Shown: in pieces, positions 24,562 through 34,778 of the stretch | Numbering within the stretch: position 1 is the first letter of the stretch | Layout: each line of letters begins with the position of its first letter | Source of the DNA: Ruegeria profundi | GTDB lineage: Bacteria > Pseudomonadota > Alphaproteobacteria > Rhodobacterales > Rhodobacteraceae | NCBI RefSeq assembly: GCF_001507545.1 | Contig: NZ_LQBP01000006.1 | Location: forward strand, 186,001-250,000 | DNA length: 64,000 bases | Direction: 5' to 3' | The notes under the pieces: model-generated | What the model saw: the letters and a program-made list of their open reading frames with translations, nothing else | Database searches by the model: none | Told to the model about the DNA's origin: nothing | Program-made: the position numbers and the translations under genes

Positions 24562-25785
24562 ATGTTCGAATTCGCCGTATTCTGGGATTGGATGGCGTTT
24601 GCGGTGCGTTGGTTGCACGTGATCACCGCGATTGCCTGGATCGGATCATCTTTCTACTTCATCGCGCTGGACCTTGGCCTGAACCGCAACATCCCCGGTC
24701 CTGCAGATGGTGAAGAGTGGCAGGTCCATGGCGGTGGTTTCTATCACATCCAGAAGTACCTGGTCGCTCCGGATCGCATGCCGGACCACCTGACCTGGTT
24801 CAAATGGGAAAGCTATGCGACCTGGCTTAGCGGTGCGGCCCTGCTGATGATTGTCTACTGGGTAGGTGGCGAACTGTATCTGATCGATGCCGAAAAAGCT
24901 GATCTGGCGTTGTGGCAGGGCATTCTGATCTCGGCTGCCTCGCTAACCGTCGGATGGCTGATCTATGACTTCCTTTGCAAGTCAGGGCTGGGCGAACGCC
25001 CTACCCTGCTGATGGTTTTGTTGTTCATACTGCTGGTCGCGATGGGCTGGGGGTATAACCAGATCTTCACTGGCCGGGCAATGATGCTGCATCTGGGTGC
25101 CTTCACCGCAACGATCATGACGGCCAACGTGTTCTTCATCATCATGCCGAACCAGCGGATCGTGGTGGACGACCTCAAGAACGGGCGCACGCCGGATCCG
25201 AAGTATGGCAAGATTGCCAAGCTGCGATCGACCCACAACAACTATCTGACGCTGCCGGTTGTGTTCCTTATGCTGTCGAACCACTATCCGCTGGCCTTTG
25301 CGACCGAATACAACTGGATCATCGCCGCGCTGGTGTTCCTGATGGGCGTCACCATCCGGCATTACTTCAACACCCGTCATGCCCGTGCAGGCGATCCGAC
25401 CTGGACCTGGGCCGTGACCGCCCTGCTGTTCATCGCGATCATGTGGCTTTCCACCGCGCCGATGTATCAGCCGCTGGAAGAGGCCGAGGCGCAGCCGCTT
25501 ACGCCATACGAACAGAAATTCGCTGCCGCAGATGGGTTTGAAGACGCGCATGACATCGTGCTTGGTCGCTGTTCGATGTGCCACGCGCGCGAACCGGTTT
25601 GGGACGGCATCCTCTGGGCTCCGAAAGGCGTCTTGCTGGAAACCGAAGGTGATATCGCCCGTAATGCCAGGCAGATATACCTGCAGGCAGGCGTCAGCCA
25701 TGCCATGCCGCCCGCCAACGTGACCTATATGGAACCTGAAGATCGCACGGCGATCATCCGCTGGTTCCGCAATGCCGGATCGTGA
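24562..25785 (+). CDS. puuD: Urate hydroxylase PuuD (membrane urate oxidase with cytochrome c domain)
   Basis: 407 residues. Residues 1 to about 310 are a membrane domain with eight or nine helices (MAFAVRWLHVITAIAWIGSSFYFIALD at the start; MTANVFFIIMPNQRIVV in the middle). The C-terminal part carries one haem-c motif CSMCH (about residue 338) with NVTYMEPEDRTAIIRWFRNA at the end, as in cytochrome c. This is the PuuD type of urate oxidase, which passes electrons to the respiratory chain instead of forming peroxide. A GAGAG precedes the ATG. Confidence 0.95.
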   Translation: MFEFAVFWDWMAFAVRWLHVITAIAWIGSSFYFIALDLGLNRNIPGPADGEEWQVHGGGFYHIQKYLVAPDRMPDHLTWFKWESYATWLSGAALLMIVYWVGGELYLIDAEKADLALWQGILISAASLTVGWLIYDFLCKSGLGERPTLLMVLLFILLVAMGWGYNQIFTGRAMMLHLGAFTATIMTANVFFIIMPNQRIVVDDLKNGRTPDPKYGKIAKLRSTHNNYLTLPVVFLMLSNHYPLAFATEYNWIIAALVFLMGVTIRHYFNTRHARAGDPTWTWAVTALLFIAIMWLSTAPMYQPLEEAEAQPLTPYEQKFAAADGFEDAHDIVLGRCSMCHAREPVWDGILWAPKGVLLETEGDIARNARQIYLQAGVSHAMPPANVTYMEPEDRTAIIRWFRNAGS

Positions 25786-25943
25786 AGCAAGGGCCAGACA
25801 GGCACATAAACCGCTTATTCGCCGTTTGTGTCGATAATTTCTTTCCCTGCTCTGAAACTGATGCTCTATGTTGAATACAACCAGCCGTCGCTTTGCATAA
25901 GACGGTGAAATTGATTTCGACTTGGGGCAGTTGGAGCCATTCG

Positions 25944-27746
25944 ATGCGGGGACGCGGGCCACGGGCCTTTGTAAAACACTGTCTGCTCGGCGTGATGGCC
26001 GCCTTTCCGTCCTCTCTGGCTGCGTTAGAGATAACGCTTAATGCGCCCGGTGCGCCCGAGGCATTGGTTGAGCGAATTGAAGAAACCTCCTCGGTTGCAA
26101 CAGCGGACAGCAGGGGGTTGGACACGCCCTTGGAAATCCTGTCCGCGGCCTTGTCGGATTACCGAACCATTGTTCAGATTCTGTATGATGAGGGCTATTT
26201 CAGCCCCGTTGTCAGCATAAAACTGAATGGGCAGGAAGCGGCTGAGATGAGTTCGCTGACCGTACCCAACGCAATCAACCGCGCCCTAATCACGGTCGAG
26301 ACAGGGCCGACCTTCACGTTCGGCACCGCCGTCATCGCTCCTGTCGCACCGGAAACAGTCCTGCCCGAGGGCTTCGCTACCGGTAAGCCGGCGACGACCG
26401 GGGCCATCCAACGGGCAGTTTCTGACGGGGTGCAGGGGTGGCGCAACGCTGGCCATGCCAAGGCAGAACTAGAGAGCCAAAGCGTTATCGCCCGCCACGC
26501 CCAAAGAAGGCTGGATGCCCAGATCGCGCTTGCGCCCGGTCCACGCCTGACCTTTGGCAAGATGGTCATCAAGGGCGACACTGATGTGCGTCATCGGTCG
26601 ATTGAAAAGATCGCCGGGTTTCCTGCGGGTGAAGTCTTTTCCCCAGAAAAGATCCAGAAGGTTGGCACTCGGCTGCGTCGAACCGGCACATTCAGCGTCG
26701 TTTCGATCGAAGAAGAAGAAACACCCAACCCCGATGGAACACTGGATTTCATTGCCACGTTCGAAGACATGCCCAAACGCCGCCTGACATTTGGTGTCGA
26801 GCTTGCCTCGAACGCCGGGCTGGACGTGACTGCGACGTGGACACATCGCAATGTTTTCCGCCGCGCGGAACGATTGCGGTTCGAAGCTGCACTGCGCAAC
26901 ATCGGCGGCACCGAAGATCTGGACGGACGCTTCGGCCTGCGTTTGGATCAACCTGACCGGCTCGGCCCGGACGACAATACTTTCTGGAGCGCGTTGCTGG
27001 AGCGGAAGAATACCGACAACTACAACGTAACAATCACCTCGCTGGCCTATGGTGCACGGCGTACTTTTTCCGATCGGTTATACGCCGAAGCATCGGCCGG
27101 GTTTCAATGGTCGGATGCGGATGATGCCTTTGGCGATGGGCGTAAGTTCCGGTACTTCATCCTTCCGCTGCGGTCAGAATGGGACGAGCGCGACAGCAAG
27201 GTCAGCGCCACCCGGGGCTTCTATCTGGATGCGCAGGCGATGCCCTTTGTCGGCCTTTCAGGCACGGAAACCGGTCTTAGGCTGTTTTTCGACGGGCGCG
27301 CTTACACCAGTCTGCGCACAGGCGGGCGACTTGTGCTGGCGGGCCGCGTGCAACTTGGCTCGGTAATCGGCCCAGCCTTAGACGGGGTGACGCCGGATTT
27401 CCTGTTTTTCTCAGGCGGTGCAGGGACGGTACGCGGGCAACCTTTTGAAAGCCTCGGCATCCCGGTCAATGGTGGCGTCGCGGGCGGCAAATCCTTTCTT
27501 GGGCTTTCTGGTGAAATCCGCGGCAAGATTACCGATGCGATATCGCTTGTCGGGTTCTATGATTTCGGTACCGTAGACACGTCCTCGTTTATTGGCAGCG
27601 GTGCCGAGTATCACTCGGGCGCGGGCCTTGGGGTACGGTATGATCTGGGCGGCTTTGGCCCGCTGCGTCTTGACCTGGCCCTGCCGGTTCAGGGCGACAC
27701 GGATGGCGGACTGCAGTTTTATATCGGGATCGGACAGGCATTTTGA
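25944..27746 (+). CDS. tamA: TamA-like BamA/Omp85 outer-membrane assembly protein
   Basis: 600 residues from ATG 25944 with GGAG eight bases upstream; a TTG at 25893 would extend it. A signal peptide (about 1-30, cleaved near SLAALE) is followed by two or three POTRA-like domains (about 35-260, LTFGKMVIKGDTDVRH) and a 16-strand-type barrel. The barrel has the Omp85 loop motif FFSGGAGTVRGQPFES, and the protein ends in the terminal aromatic residue of the last strand (YIGIGQAF). It forms the outer-membrane half of the translocation and assembly module. Its stop overlaps the tamB start (TTGA). Confidence 0.92.
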   Translation: MRGRGPRAFVKHCLLGVMAAFPSSLAALEITLNAPGAPEALVERIEETSSVATADSRGLDTPLEILSAALSDYRTIVQILYDEGYFSPVVSIKLNGQEAAEMSSLTVPNAINRALITVETGPTFTFGTAVIAPVAPETVLPEGFATGKPATTGAIQRAVSDGVQGWRNAGHAKAELESQSVIARHAQRRLDAQIALAPGPRLTFGKMVIKGDTDVRHRSIEKIAGFPAGEVFSPEKIQKVGTRLRRTGTFSVVSIEEEETPNPDGTLDFIATFEDMPKRRLTFGVELASNAGLDVTATWTHRNVFRRAERLRFEAALRNIGGTEDLDGRFGLRLDQPDRLGPDDNTFWSALLERKNTDNYNVTITSLAYGARRTFSDRLYAEASAGFQWSDADDAFGDGRKFRYFILPLRSEWDERDSKVSATRGFYLDAQAMPFVGLSGTETGLRLFFDGRAYTSLRTGGRLVLAGRVQLGSVIGPALDGVTPDFLFFSGGAGTVRGQPFESLGIPVNGGVAGGKSFLGLSGEIRGKITDAISLVGFYDFGTVDTSSFIGSGAEYHSGAGLGVRYDLGGFGPLRLDLALPVQGDTDGGLQFYIGIGQAF

Positions 27747-30700
27747 TACGGCAGTATTCATATCCGGTTGCAACAACGGTGCTGATCCTGACCGCACCGC
27801 CCGTTTTTGCGCAGCAGGACGACGGCGGCGGCAGCATGCTAGAGCGGTTCCTGCAAGACACCCTGTCAGGTGACGATCAGAACGTAACCGTGAAAGGCCT
27901 GCAAGGCGCGCTGAGCGCACGCGCCACGATCGAAGAGATCACTGTTTCCGATGATGAAGGCGTCTGGCTGACCATCAAACAGGCCGAACTGGACTGGAAC
28001 AGGCTGGCCCTGATCCGGGGGCGGTTCTCGGTCAATGCTCTGACCGCGCAAGAGATCGACATCGCGCGCGCACCCGGTACAACCACTAAGGACACGCCGG
28101 CACCTGCGGCTGAAACTCAGCCGTTTGAGCTGCCGGAGCTACCGGTTTCGGTTGAGATCGGGGAAATCCGAATCGATGAGCTGTTGCTGGGTGAGCCATT
28201 GATTGGTGTTGCCGCGGCACTATCGGTGACCGGCAATCTCTCGTTGGCCGATGGCACGCTGGACACCAACCTGGACATAACCCGGCTGGACCGTGCTGGC
28301 GACAGGGTGACTCTGACAGCCGGGTTCCAGAACGCGTCGCGTGAAATCAATCTGGATTTGGATGTGAGTGAGGCTGAGGGCGGCGTTATCTCTACGGCGC
28401 TAAAAATCCCCGAAAGCCCTGCGATTGGGTTCACCGCCAAGGGAGCGGGGCCACTAACGGATTTCACAGCCGATATTGCCCTGAGCAGTGACAGACAGCC
28501 GCGCGTGACCGGACAGGTCCAACTGCGCGCTGCAGAAACCGGCGCGGCGGACGGAATAGCGTTTACCGCCGATCTGGGCGGTGACCTGACCCCGTTCATG
28601 GCCGAGGATCTTGACCCATTCTTTGGCCCGAGAACACGCCTGTTTGTGGAGGGCCAGACCAAGCCACAAGGCGCGTTGGACCTTCCTGATATTGAACTGA
28701 CCACGCAAGCCCTTGATTTGAAGGGCGAACTGCAACTGGCCGAGGGCGGAACGTTGGAAATGGTGGCCCTGCAGGGCCGGATCACACCACCTGACGGAGA
28801 AACCGTGGTGCTGCCGGTCAGCGGCGGAGATACCTCGATTGAGGCAGCGCAGATTTCTGCGTTGTTTGATCGCGCAAATGGCAACCTATGGGATCTGAGC
28901 CTGACGGCAGATGCGTTTCAATCGCCCCAAGCAAGCCTGAGGGATGCCGCGATCACAGCACAGGGTACACTGGAACAAGGCGACGCCTTCAGCATTCAAG
29001 GCGATCTTCAGGCTATTGTGGATGGGGTTGATCTGAATAATCAGGCCATCAATACCGCTTTGGGGGACCGCCTGACGCTGGACGGCCAGTTCGACTATGG
29101 CAGCGACCAATCCCTGAACCTGTCCGGGTTCGAACTGGTCGGAACTGACTATACGCTGGCACTGGATGCGTTGATCGACGGGCTGGACACTGGCTTGACG
29201 GTGGATGGCTCCGCCGTGCTCAACGCAACGGATCTGGCCCGGTTTTCAGACCTGGCGCAGCTTGACCTTGGCGGTCAGGCGTCGGCTCGGATCGACGGCA
29301 ACGGCTCACCGTTAGAGGGCAGTTTTGATGGTAAATTGACTGTTGAAGGTCGCAATCTAGTGACAGGTCGCGACGACATCGACCCGATCATCAAGGGGGA
29401 AACAACGATTACCGTGGATGGCAGCCGTGGCAGTGGCGGCATCACCATCCGCGAATTTGCGCTGAATAGCGCGGCTGCGCAGGCGCAGGCCAACGGAGAC
29501 ATCACAACCCCCAATGGCAACCTGACCATTGACGGCCAAGCCAGCGTTACAGCGTCTGACCTGTCTGTTTTTTCCGGATTGGCAAAACGTGACCTTGGTG
29601 GCGCGCTGCAAGCAAAGGTTGACGGGAAAGGCGCGGTACAGACGCTTGAATTCGACGGCACGGCCAGTTTGACCGCTCAGGAAATCAAGACCGGGATGTC
29701 CGACATTGATCCTCTGCTGGCCGGCAAAACCGTGATCAATTGGGATGGCGCATATTCAGGCGACCAGATCGAAATTCGCGAGGCGACGGTGAACGGCGCC
29801 GCCTTGACCGCACAGGTTGCCGCAACGGTTGATGATCCGACCGGCGATCTGGCCATAGACGGCAATGCCCGCATTAATGCTCCTGATCTGTCGCTGTTCT
29901 CGGGGCTGGCAAAACGCGATCTGGGCGGTTCGATCGCGGCCAATATTCAAGGGAACGCGGCCATTGCCAACAGGATTTTCGATATTCAGGGCGAGGTGAA
30001 CGCAGACGACATTCGAACCGGCATCGAAATGGTCGATACCTTGATCCAAGGCCGCACCACCCTAAACATCGACGCCGCGAACGGTGAACAAGGGGTGGAT
30101 ATCCGCACCTTTCGCCTGATGGGCACTGCCCTGTCCGCAACGGCATCGGGCCAGCTGGACCGTGAGGCCGGAGGGCTAAGCTTCAATGCCCGGCTTGATG
30201 ATCTGGCCCGCGTCAACACCTTGGTGTCCGGGCCACTGACACTGGACGGTAATGTCGCCCCAACGCCTTCAGGGCTGGAAGGCACCACACGGTTGACCGG
30301 GCCCGACAGTTCTTATGCGGAGTTGACCGGAACCGTAGACTCGGATGGCTCGGCCGATCTGGATTTCGACGCCAAACTGAACAGGATTGAACGCTTTGCA
30401 CCCGAGTTCCCCGGCACTGTTGCGGCAATTGGCAACGCTAAACGGAACGGTGGCGTATGGACCATCGACGGGTCGGCAAATGGCCCTGCCGAGATTAGCA
30501 GCACGATCAAAGGAACATTTGATGAGACCTCGGGCGAGGCCGATCTTGAGGCGCAGGGCGGCATCAACTTGGGTGTGGCCAATCTCTTTATCTCGCCCAA
30601 CAAGATTGAAGGAACCGCGCGGCACAATCTAAGGCTACGGGGGAAACCCGGTCTTGGCGCGCTAAGCGGGTCCATCACCACCTCTGGTACGTCGCTTGCG

Positions 30701-31825
30701 CTGCCCGGTATCGGACAGACAGTCACCGGCATCAGCGGATCGGTTGAGCTTGCGGAAAGCCGGGCAACGATCTCGCTGAGCGGAGGAATGCGTGCAGGCG
30801 GAAACTTTACCGTGTCCGGCCCCTTGGACCTTACGCCACCGCTGAACGCGAACATAGTTACACGTCTCAACAACCTCGTGCTTACGGACAAATTGCTGTA
30901 CGAGACTACACTGAATGGCGAAATCGCCATGACCGGCGCCCTGGCGGGTAACAGTGCACTTACCGGTCAGATCACGTTTGAAGAAACGAACATAAACCTT
31001 GCCGCGGCATCAGGTGCCGTAGGGGCCGCGCCGATCCCCGAGATCGAACACTTTAACGAAAGCCAACCGGTCTTCATCACCCGCGAACGGGCGGGGCTGG
31101 TTGTCGAGGAAGGTCAAACCAAGAGCGAATCCCGCATCGCGTTGGACATCAGTCTGCTGGCACCCAAGGCGGTTTTTGTCCGTGGTCGGGGCGTGAACGC
31201 GGAACTGGGTGGAAGGCTGTTTATCGGCGGCACAACGACCTCAATCATTCCATCCGGGCAAATCGAACTGATCCGTGGAAACTTTGATATTCTGGGGCGC
31301 AGGCTGGCGCTAACCAAGGGGCTTGTGACGTTGCAAGGGGACCTGAAGCCCTATATCGAATTCGCCTCGTCCACCAGCACATCCGACGGCACTGCCACCA
31401 TCGAAATCGCCGGGCCACTGGACTCGCCCGAAGTTGATGTTTTCTCGGACCCTGAACGCCCCGCCGAGGAAGCGCTGGCCATGCTCTTGTTCGGCAATCG
31501 TTTTTCGGAAATCTCACCTTTCGTGATTGCCCAGATGGCGGCGTCGCTGGCGCAACTCAGCGGCGCAGTCGGAGACACAACCAAAGGGCTGCGCGAGGCT
31601 GCGGGCGTGGATACAGTGGATATCGGTGCAAGCGAAGGCGGCACAGGGCGCCTGGGTGCCGGGGCATACCTGAGCGATAACCTTTACACCGATTTCACCG
31701 TCAACACGGAAGGCGACACCGAAGTGAACCTGAACCTTGATGTCACTGACAGTTTCACCGTGCGCGGCACGGTGGACGGGCGCGGTGAAACTGGGCTCGG
31801 TGTGTTTTTCGAACGCGATTACTAG
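27743..31825 (+). CDS. tamB: TamB-like translocation and assembly module subunit
   Basis: 1360 residues with a TTG start overlapping the tamA stop. The N-terminus (about 1-25) is a signal anchor, and the body is the repetitive beta-sheet of an AsmA/TamB-like lipid-transfer groove. The conserved DUF490 domain is at the C-terminus (about 1000-1360, RGRGVNAELGGRLFIGGT, EIAGPLDSPEVDVFSDPERP, ALAMLLFGNRF). It bridges the inner membrane and TamA. Residues about 485-811 contain three tandem 109-residue repeats with an exact 327-base period (see findings). Confidence 0.93.
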   Translation: MIRQYSYPVATTVLILTAPPVFAQQDDGGGSMLERFLQDTLSGDDQNVTVKGLQGALSARATIEEITVSDDEGVWLTIKQAELDWNRLALIRGRFSVNALTAQEIDIARAPGTTTKDTPAPAAETQPFELPELPVSVEIGEIRIDELLLGEPLIGVAAALSVTGNLSLADGTLDTNLDITRLDRAGDRVTLTAGFQNASREINLDLDVSEAEGGVISTALKIPESPAIGFTAKGAGPLTDFTADIALSSDRQPRVTGQVQLRAAETGAADGIAFTADLGGDLTPFMAEDLDPFFGPRTRLFVEGQTKPQGALDLPDIELTTQALDLKGELQLAEGGTLEMVALQGRITPPDGETVVLPVSGGDTSIEAAQISALFDRANGNLWDLSLTADAFQSPQASLRDAAITAQGTLEQGDAFSIQGDLQAIVDGVDLNNQAINTALGDRLTLDGQFDYGSDQSLNLSGFELVGTDYTLALDALIDGLDTGLTVDGSAVLNATDLARFSDLAQLDLGGQASARIDGNGSPLEGSFDGKLTVEGRNLVTGRDDIDPIIKGETTITVDGSRGSGGITIREFALNSAAAQAQANGDITTPNGNLTIDGQASVTASDLSVFSGLAKRDLGGALQAKVDGKGAVQTLEFDGTASLTAQEIKTGMSDIDPLLAGKTVINWDGAYSGDQIEIREATVNGAALTAQVAATVDDPTGDLAIDGNARINAPDLSLFSGLAKRDLGGSIAANIQGNAAIANRIFDIQGEVNADDIRTGIEMVDTLIQGRTTLNIDAANGEQGVDIRTFRLMGTALSATASGQLDREAGGLSFNARLDDLARVNTLVSGPLTLDGNVAPTPSGLEGTTRLTGPDSSYAELTGTVDSDGSADLDFDAKLNRIERFAPEFPGTVAAIGNAKRNGGVWTIDGSANGPAEISSTIKGTFDETSGEADLEAQGGINLGVANLFISPNKIEGTARHNLRLRGKPGLGALSGSITTSGTSLALPGIGQTVTGISGSVELAESRATISLSGGMRAGGNFTVSGPLDLTPPLNANIVTRLNNLVLTDKLLYETTLNGEIAMTGALAGNSALTGQITFEETNINLAAASGAVGAAPIPEIEHFNESQPVFITRERAGLVVEEGQTKSESRIALDISLLAPKAVFVRGRGVNAELGGRLFIGGTTTSIIPSGQIELIRGNFDILGRRLALTKGLVTLQGDLKPYIEFASSTSTSDGTATIEIAGPLDSPEVDVFSDPERPAEEALAMLLFGNRFSEISPFVIAQMAASLAQLSGAVGDTTKGLREAAGVDTVDIGASEGGTGRLGAGAYLSDNLYTDFTVNTEGDTEVNLNLDVTDSFTVRGTVDGRGETGLGVFFERDY
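29195..30175 (+). repeat. Three tandem 327-base (109-residue) repeats inside tamB
   Basis: Units start at 29195, 29522 and 29849 with LTVDG, LTIDG and LAIDG. The marker (A/K)xLGG anchor is at 29264, 29591 and 29918, exactly 327 bases apart. The copies have diverged (for example LAQLDLGG, LAKRDLGG, LAKRDLGG). This is inside the coding sequence. Confidence 0.85.
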
Positions 31826-31925
31826 CGACGTCACTCGGCATCAACTAATTTTTCGACCCGTGGCGTGAGCCCGGTTGAAGCGTGAATCTACTTGGATCAG
31901 GGCCGCCACGCGTGGACCTTTGAAA

Positions 31926-31963
31926 AGAAAAAAAAGCGGGACTGTTGCAGCCCCGCCTTTTCC
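31926..31963 (-). terminator. Intrinsic terminator of the fds operon
   Basis: On the minus strand, AAAAGGCGGGG, a loop and CCCGCTTTTTTTTC form a stem with a long T-tract, about 20 bases after the fdsA stop. It also lies between fdsA and the convergent tamB. Confidence 0.85.
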
Positions 31964-31983
31964 AGATTGTCACTAACAAAGAG

Positions 31984-34767
31984 TTACTCTGCCGCGATCG
32001 CGTCCCCGATCTTTTCAACGCGAATGGCCGCGAACTTGAACTCGGGGATCTTCCCATAGGGATCGATGGCCGAATTGGTCAGAACATTCGCAGCCGCCTC
32101 AACGAAGGCGAAGGGGATGAAGACCATGTCCTCGGCAATGGCCCGGTCGGCGCGGGCCATGATCTCGATCGAGCCGCGACGCGTGGTCAGGCGGACCATC
32201 TCGCCCGGTTCAATTCCCATCAGCTTGAGCGTGCGCGGGTTCATCGAACAGTTCGCTTCAGGCTCGACCGCGTCCAGAACCGTGCTTCGGCGAGTCATTG
32301 CGCCGGTGTGCCAATGCTCAAGTTGGCGGCCAGTGGTGGCAATCATCGGGTATTCCGCATCCGGAACTTCATCCGGTGGGATAACACTGGCTGGGGTGAA
32401 CTTGGCCTTGCCGCCTGCCCTTGGGAATCCGTCGCCGAATACAATGGACTGACCTGGATCGGTCTCGCTAAGCGACGGGTAGGTGATCGAGGCGATTTCC
32501 AACCGCTCCCACGTGATATTGTCCAGCGACGCCATGGTCAGCTTCATCTCGGCAAACACCTCGGAAACGTCCGTGTAATCCCAGTTCAGCCCGATGCGCT
32601 GCGCCAGTTCGACCGTAATCTTCCAATCCTCACGCGCATCCCCCGGAGGCGCTACGGCAGGCCGCACACGCTGCACCTGACGATTGGTGTTCGAGGTGGT
32701 CCCGTTCTTTTCATACAGCGCCGAGGCTGGCAGGATGATATCGGCGTAGTTTGCCGTTTCGGTCAGGAAGATATCCTGCACGATCATCAGATCCAGCTTG
32801 GCCAGCGCGTCGCGCGCGTGGTTCACATCCGGGTCGGACATCGCGGGGTTTTCACCCATGATGTACATACCCTTGATGTTACCCGCATAGGCCTGATCAA
32901 TGATCTCAGTAACTGTCAGGCCTTTTTCATTCGAAAAGTCGTCCGAGTTCCAGACGTTGTTGAACTTGGCCCGGATATTGTCATCGGTCACAGTCTGATA
33001 GTCCGGCAGGAACATCGGGATCAGGCCCGCGTCAGATGCGCCCTGCACGTTGTTCTGACCACGCAGCGGATGCAGGCCCGCACCCGGTTTCCCAACGTTG
33101 CCAGTCATCAGAGCCAGCGAGATCAGGCAGCGCGAGTTGTCGGTACCGTGGATATGCTGGCTGACGCCCATACCCCAGAAGATCAGACCGGCCTTGGCCT
33201 GTGCAAAGGTACGCGCCACGCGGCGTATCTGATCGGGTTCGATACCGCAGATCGGGGCCATCGCCTCGGGCGTGAACTGACGCAGATGTTCTTTTTCTGC
33301 GGCCCAATCCTCGGTCCAGCGGTGGATGTACTGGCTGTCATACAGTTCTTCTTCGACGATCACATTCATGATCGCGTTAAGCATCGAAACATCCGCCCCC
33401 GGACGGAATTGCAGCATCTCGCTTGCGAATTTGCGCATGCCGACGCCGCGCGGGTCCATCACAATCAACTTGCCGCCGCGCTTGGCGAACTGCTTGAAAT
33501 AGGTCGCCGCGACAGGATGGTTTTCGACCGGGTTCGCCCCGATGATGATCGCCACGTCGGCGTTTTCGATCTCGTTGAAGGTCGCGGTCACAGCGCCCGA
33601 ACCCACGTTTTCGATCAGCGCAGCCACAGACGATGCATGGCACAGACGGGTGCAGTGGTCGACGTTGTTGTGCTTGAAACCCTGACGGATGAACTTCTGG
33701 AACAGGTAGGCTTCTTCGTTGGTACACTTGGCCGAACCAAACCCTGCGACGCTGCGCGGGTCTTCCTCGCGCAGGGCCATCAGCTTGGTGGCGGCCAGAT
33801 CCATCGCCTCTTCCCAGGTCGCTTCGCGGAAATGGGTCGACAAGTTGCCCGGATCGACGTTCAGACCCTTTTCAGGCGCGTCTTCACGACGGATCAGCGG
33901 CTTGGTCAGGCGGTGCGGGTGGTGGATATAGTCAAAGCCAAAGCGGCCTTTGACGCACAAGCGGCCTTCGTTGGCAGGGCCGTTGATGCCCTCGACATAC
34001 TTGACCTTGCCGTCCTTGACCTTCAGCGAGACTTTACAGCCCACACCGCAGAACGGGCAGACGCTTTCTGTCTCGGAATCGTAGTCCTTGCTGTCGCCAA
34101 TTTGCTGATCATCCAGCACCGTTGCGGGCATAAGTGCGCCGGTCGGGCAGGCCTGAACACATTCCCCACAAGCGACACAGGTTGAATCACCCATCGGGTC
34201 GTTCTGGTCGAACACCACCTGCGCAGTATGACCACGACCGGCCATGCCGATCACGTCATTCACCTGAACTTCGCGGCAAGCGCGGACGCAGAGGTTGCAG
34301 TTGATACAAGCATCCAGATTGACGCGCATCGCAACGTGGCTGTCATCCAGCAGAGGGATTTTTTCAGGCTCTTTCGCCGGGAACCGGCTGTTGCTGACAT
34401 CGTTCAGCTTGGCCATGTCCCAGAAATGGCTGGAGGCGTCATGCGCTTCTTCGGGTTGGTCGGCGACCAACAGTTCCATAACCATGGCACGCGATTTCTC
34501 GGCCCGGTCGCTGTCGGTCTTGACGACCATACCGTCTGCAGCAGGACGGATGCATGAGGCGACCAGCGTGCGCTCGCCTTCCACCTCAACCATGCAGGCG
34601 CGGCAGTTGCCATCTGGGCGATACCCCGGCTGCGGCTTGTGGCAAAGATGAGGAATGGTGAACCCCTGCCCCTTGGCGGCTTCCCAGATGGTCCAGCCTT
34701 CGGGCACGGTGACGTCTTGTCCGTTCAGGTTGAAGGTGACGGTCTTGGTTGGGCTTGCATCAAGCAT
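31984..34767 (-). CDS. fdsA: NAD-dependent formate dehydrogenase, molybdenum subunit FdsA
   Basis: 927 residues. The N-terminus has a 2Fe-2S domain (Cys 42, 55, 58, 72), two ferredoxin-like 4Fe-4S sites (INCNLCVRACREV; CVACGECVQACP) and CPFCGVGCKV. The rest is the bis-MGD domain. The active-site ligand is probably the Cys in HCTRLCHASSV, with no in-frame TGA, so it is a cysteine rather than a selenocysteine enzyme. It oxidises formate to CO2 and feeds NAD through FdsGB. It is 11 bases downstream of fdsGB. No fdsD or fdhD follows. Confidence 0.93.
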   Translation of the reverse strand: MLDASPTKTVTFNLNGQDVTVPEGWTIWEAAKGQGFTIPHLCHKPQPGYRPDGNCRACMVEVEGERTLVASCIRPAADGMVVKTDSDRAEKSRAMVMELLVADQPEEAHDASSHFWDMAKLNDVSNSRFPAKEPEKIPLLDDSHVAMRVNLDACINCNLCVRACREVQVNDVIGMAGRGHTAQVVFDQNDPMGDSTCVACGECVQACPTGALMPATVLDDQQIGDSKDYDSETESVCPFCGVGCKVSLKVKDGKVKYVEGINGPANEGRLCVKGRFGFDYIHHPHRLTKPLIRREDAPEKGLNVDPGNLSTHFREATWEEAMDLAATKLMALREEDPRSVAGFGSAKCTNEEAYLFQKFIRQGFKHNNVDHCTRLCHASSVAALIENVGSGAVTATFNEIENADVAIIIGANPVENHPVAATYFKQFAKRGGKLIVMDPRGVGMRKFASEMLQFRPGADVSMLNAIMNVIVEEELYDSQYIHRWTEDWAAEKEHLRQFTPEAMAPICGIEPDQIRRVARTFAQAKAGLIFWGMGVSQHIHGTDNSRCLISLALMTGNVGKPGAGLHPLRGQNNVQGASDAGLIPMFLPDYQTVTDDNIRAKFNNVWNSDDFSNEKGLTVTEIIDQAYAGNIKGMYIMGENPAMSDPDVNHARDALAKLDLMIVQDIFLTETANYADIILPASALYEKNGTTSNTNRQVQRVRPAVAPPGDAREDWKITVELAQRIGLNWDYTDVSEVFAEMKLTMASLDNITWERLEIASITYPSLSETDPGQSIVFGDGFPRAGGKAKFTPASVIPPDEVPDAEYPMIATTGRQLEHWHTGAMTRRSTVLDAVEPEANCSMNPRTLKLMGIEPGEMVRLTTRRGSIEIMARADRAIAEDMVFIPFAFVEAAANVLTNSAIDPYGKIPEFKFAAIRVEKIGDAIAAE

Positions 34768-34778
34768 GGCTGTCTCCT

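Noticed and set aside
31945..34185. 746-codon plus-strand open frame
   Set aside because: It is exactly antisense to fdsA, whose Fe-S and molybdopterin motifs are intact. The long antisense frame is a by-product of high GC codon use.
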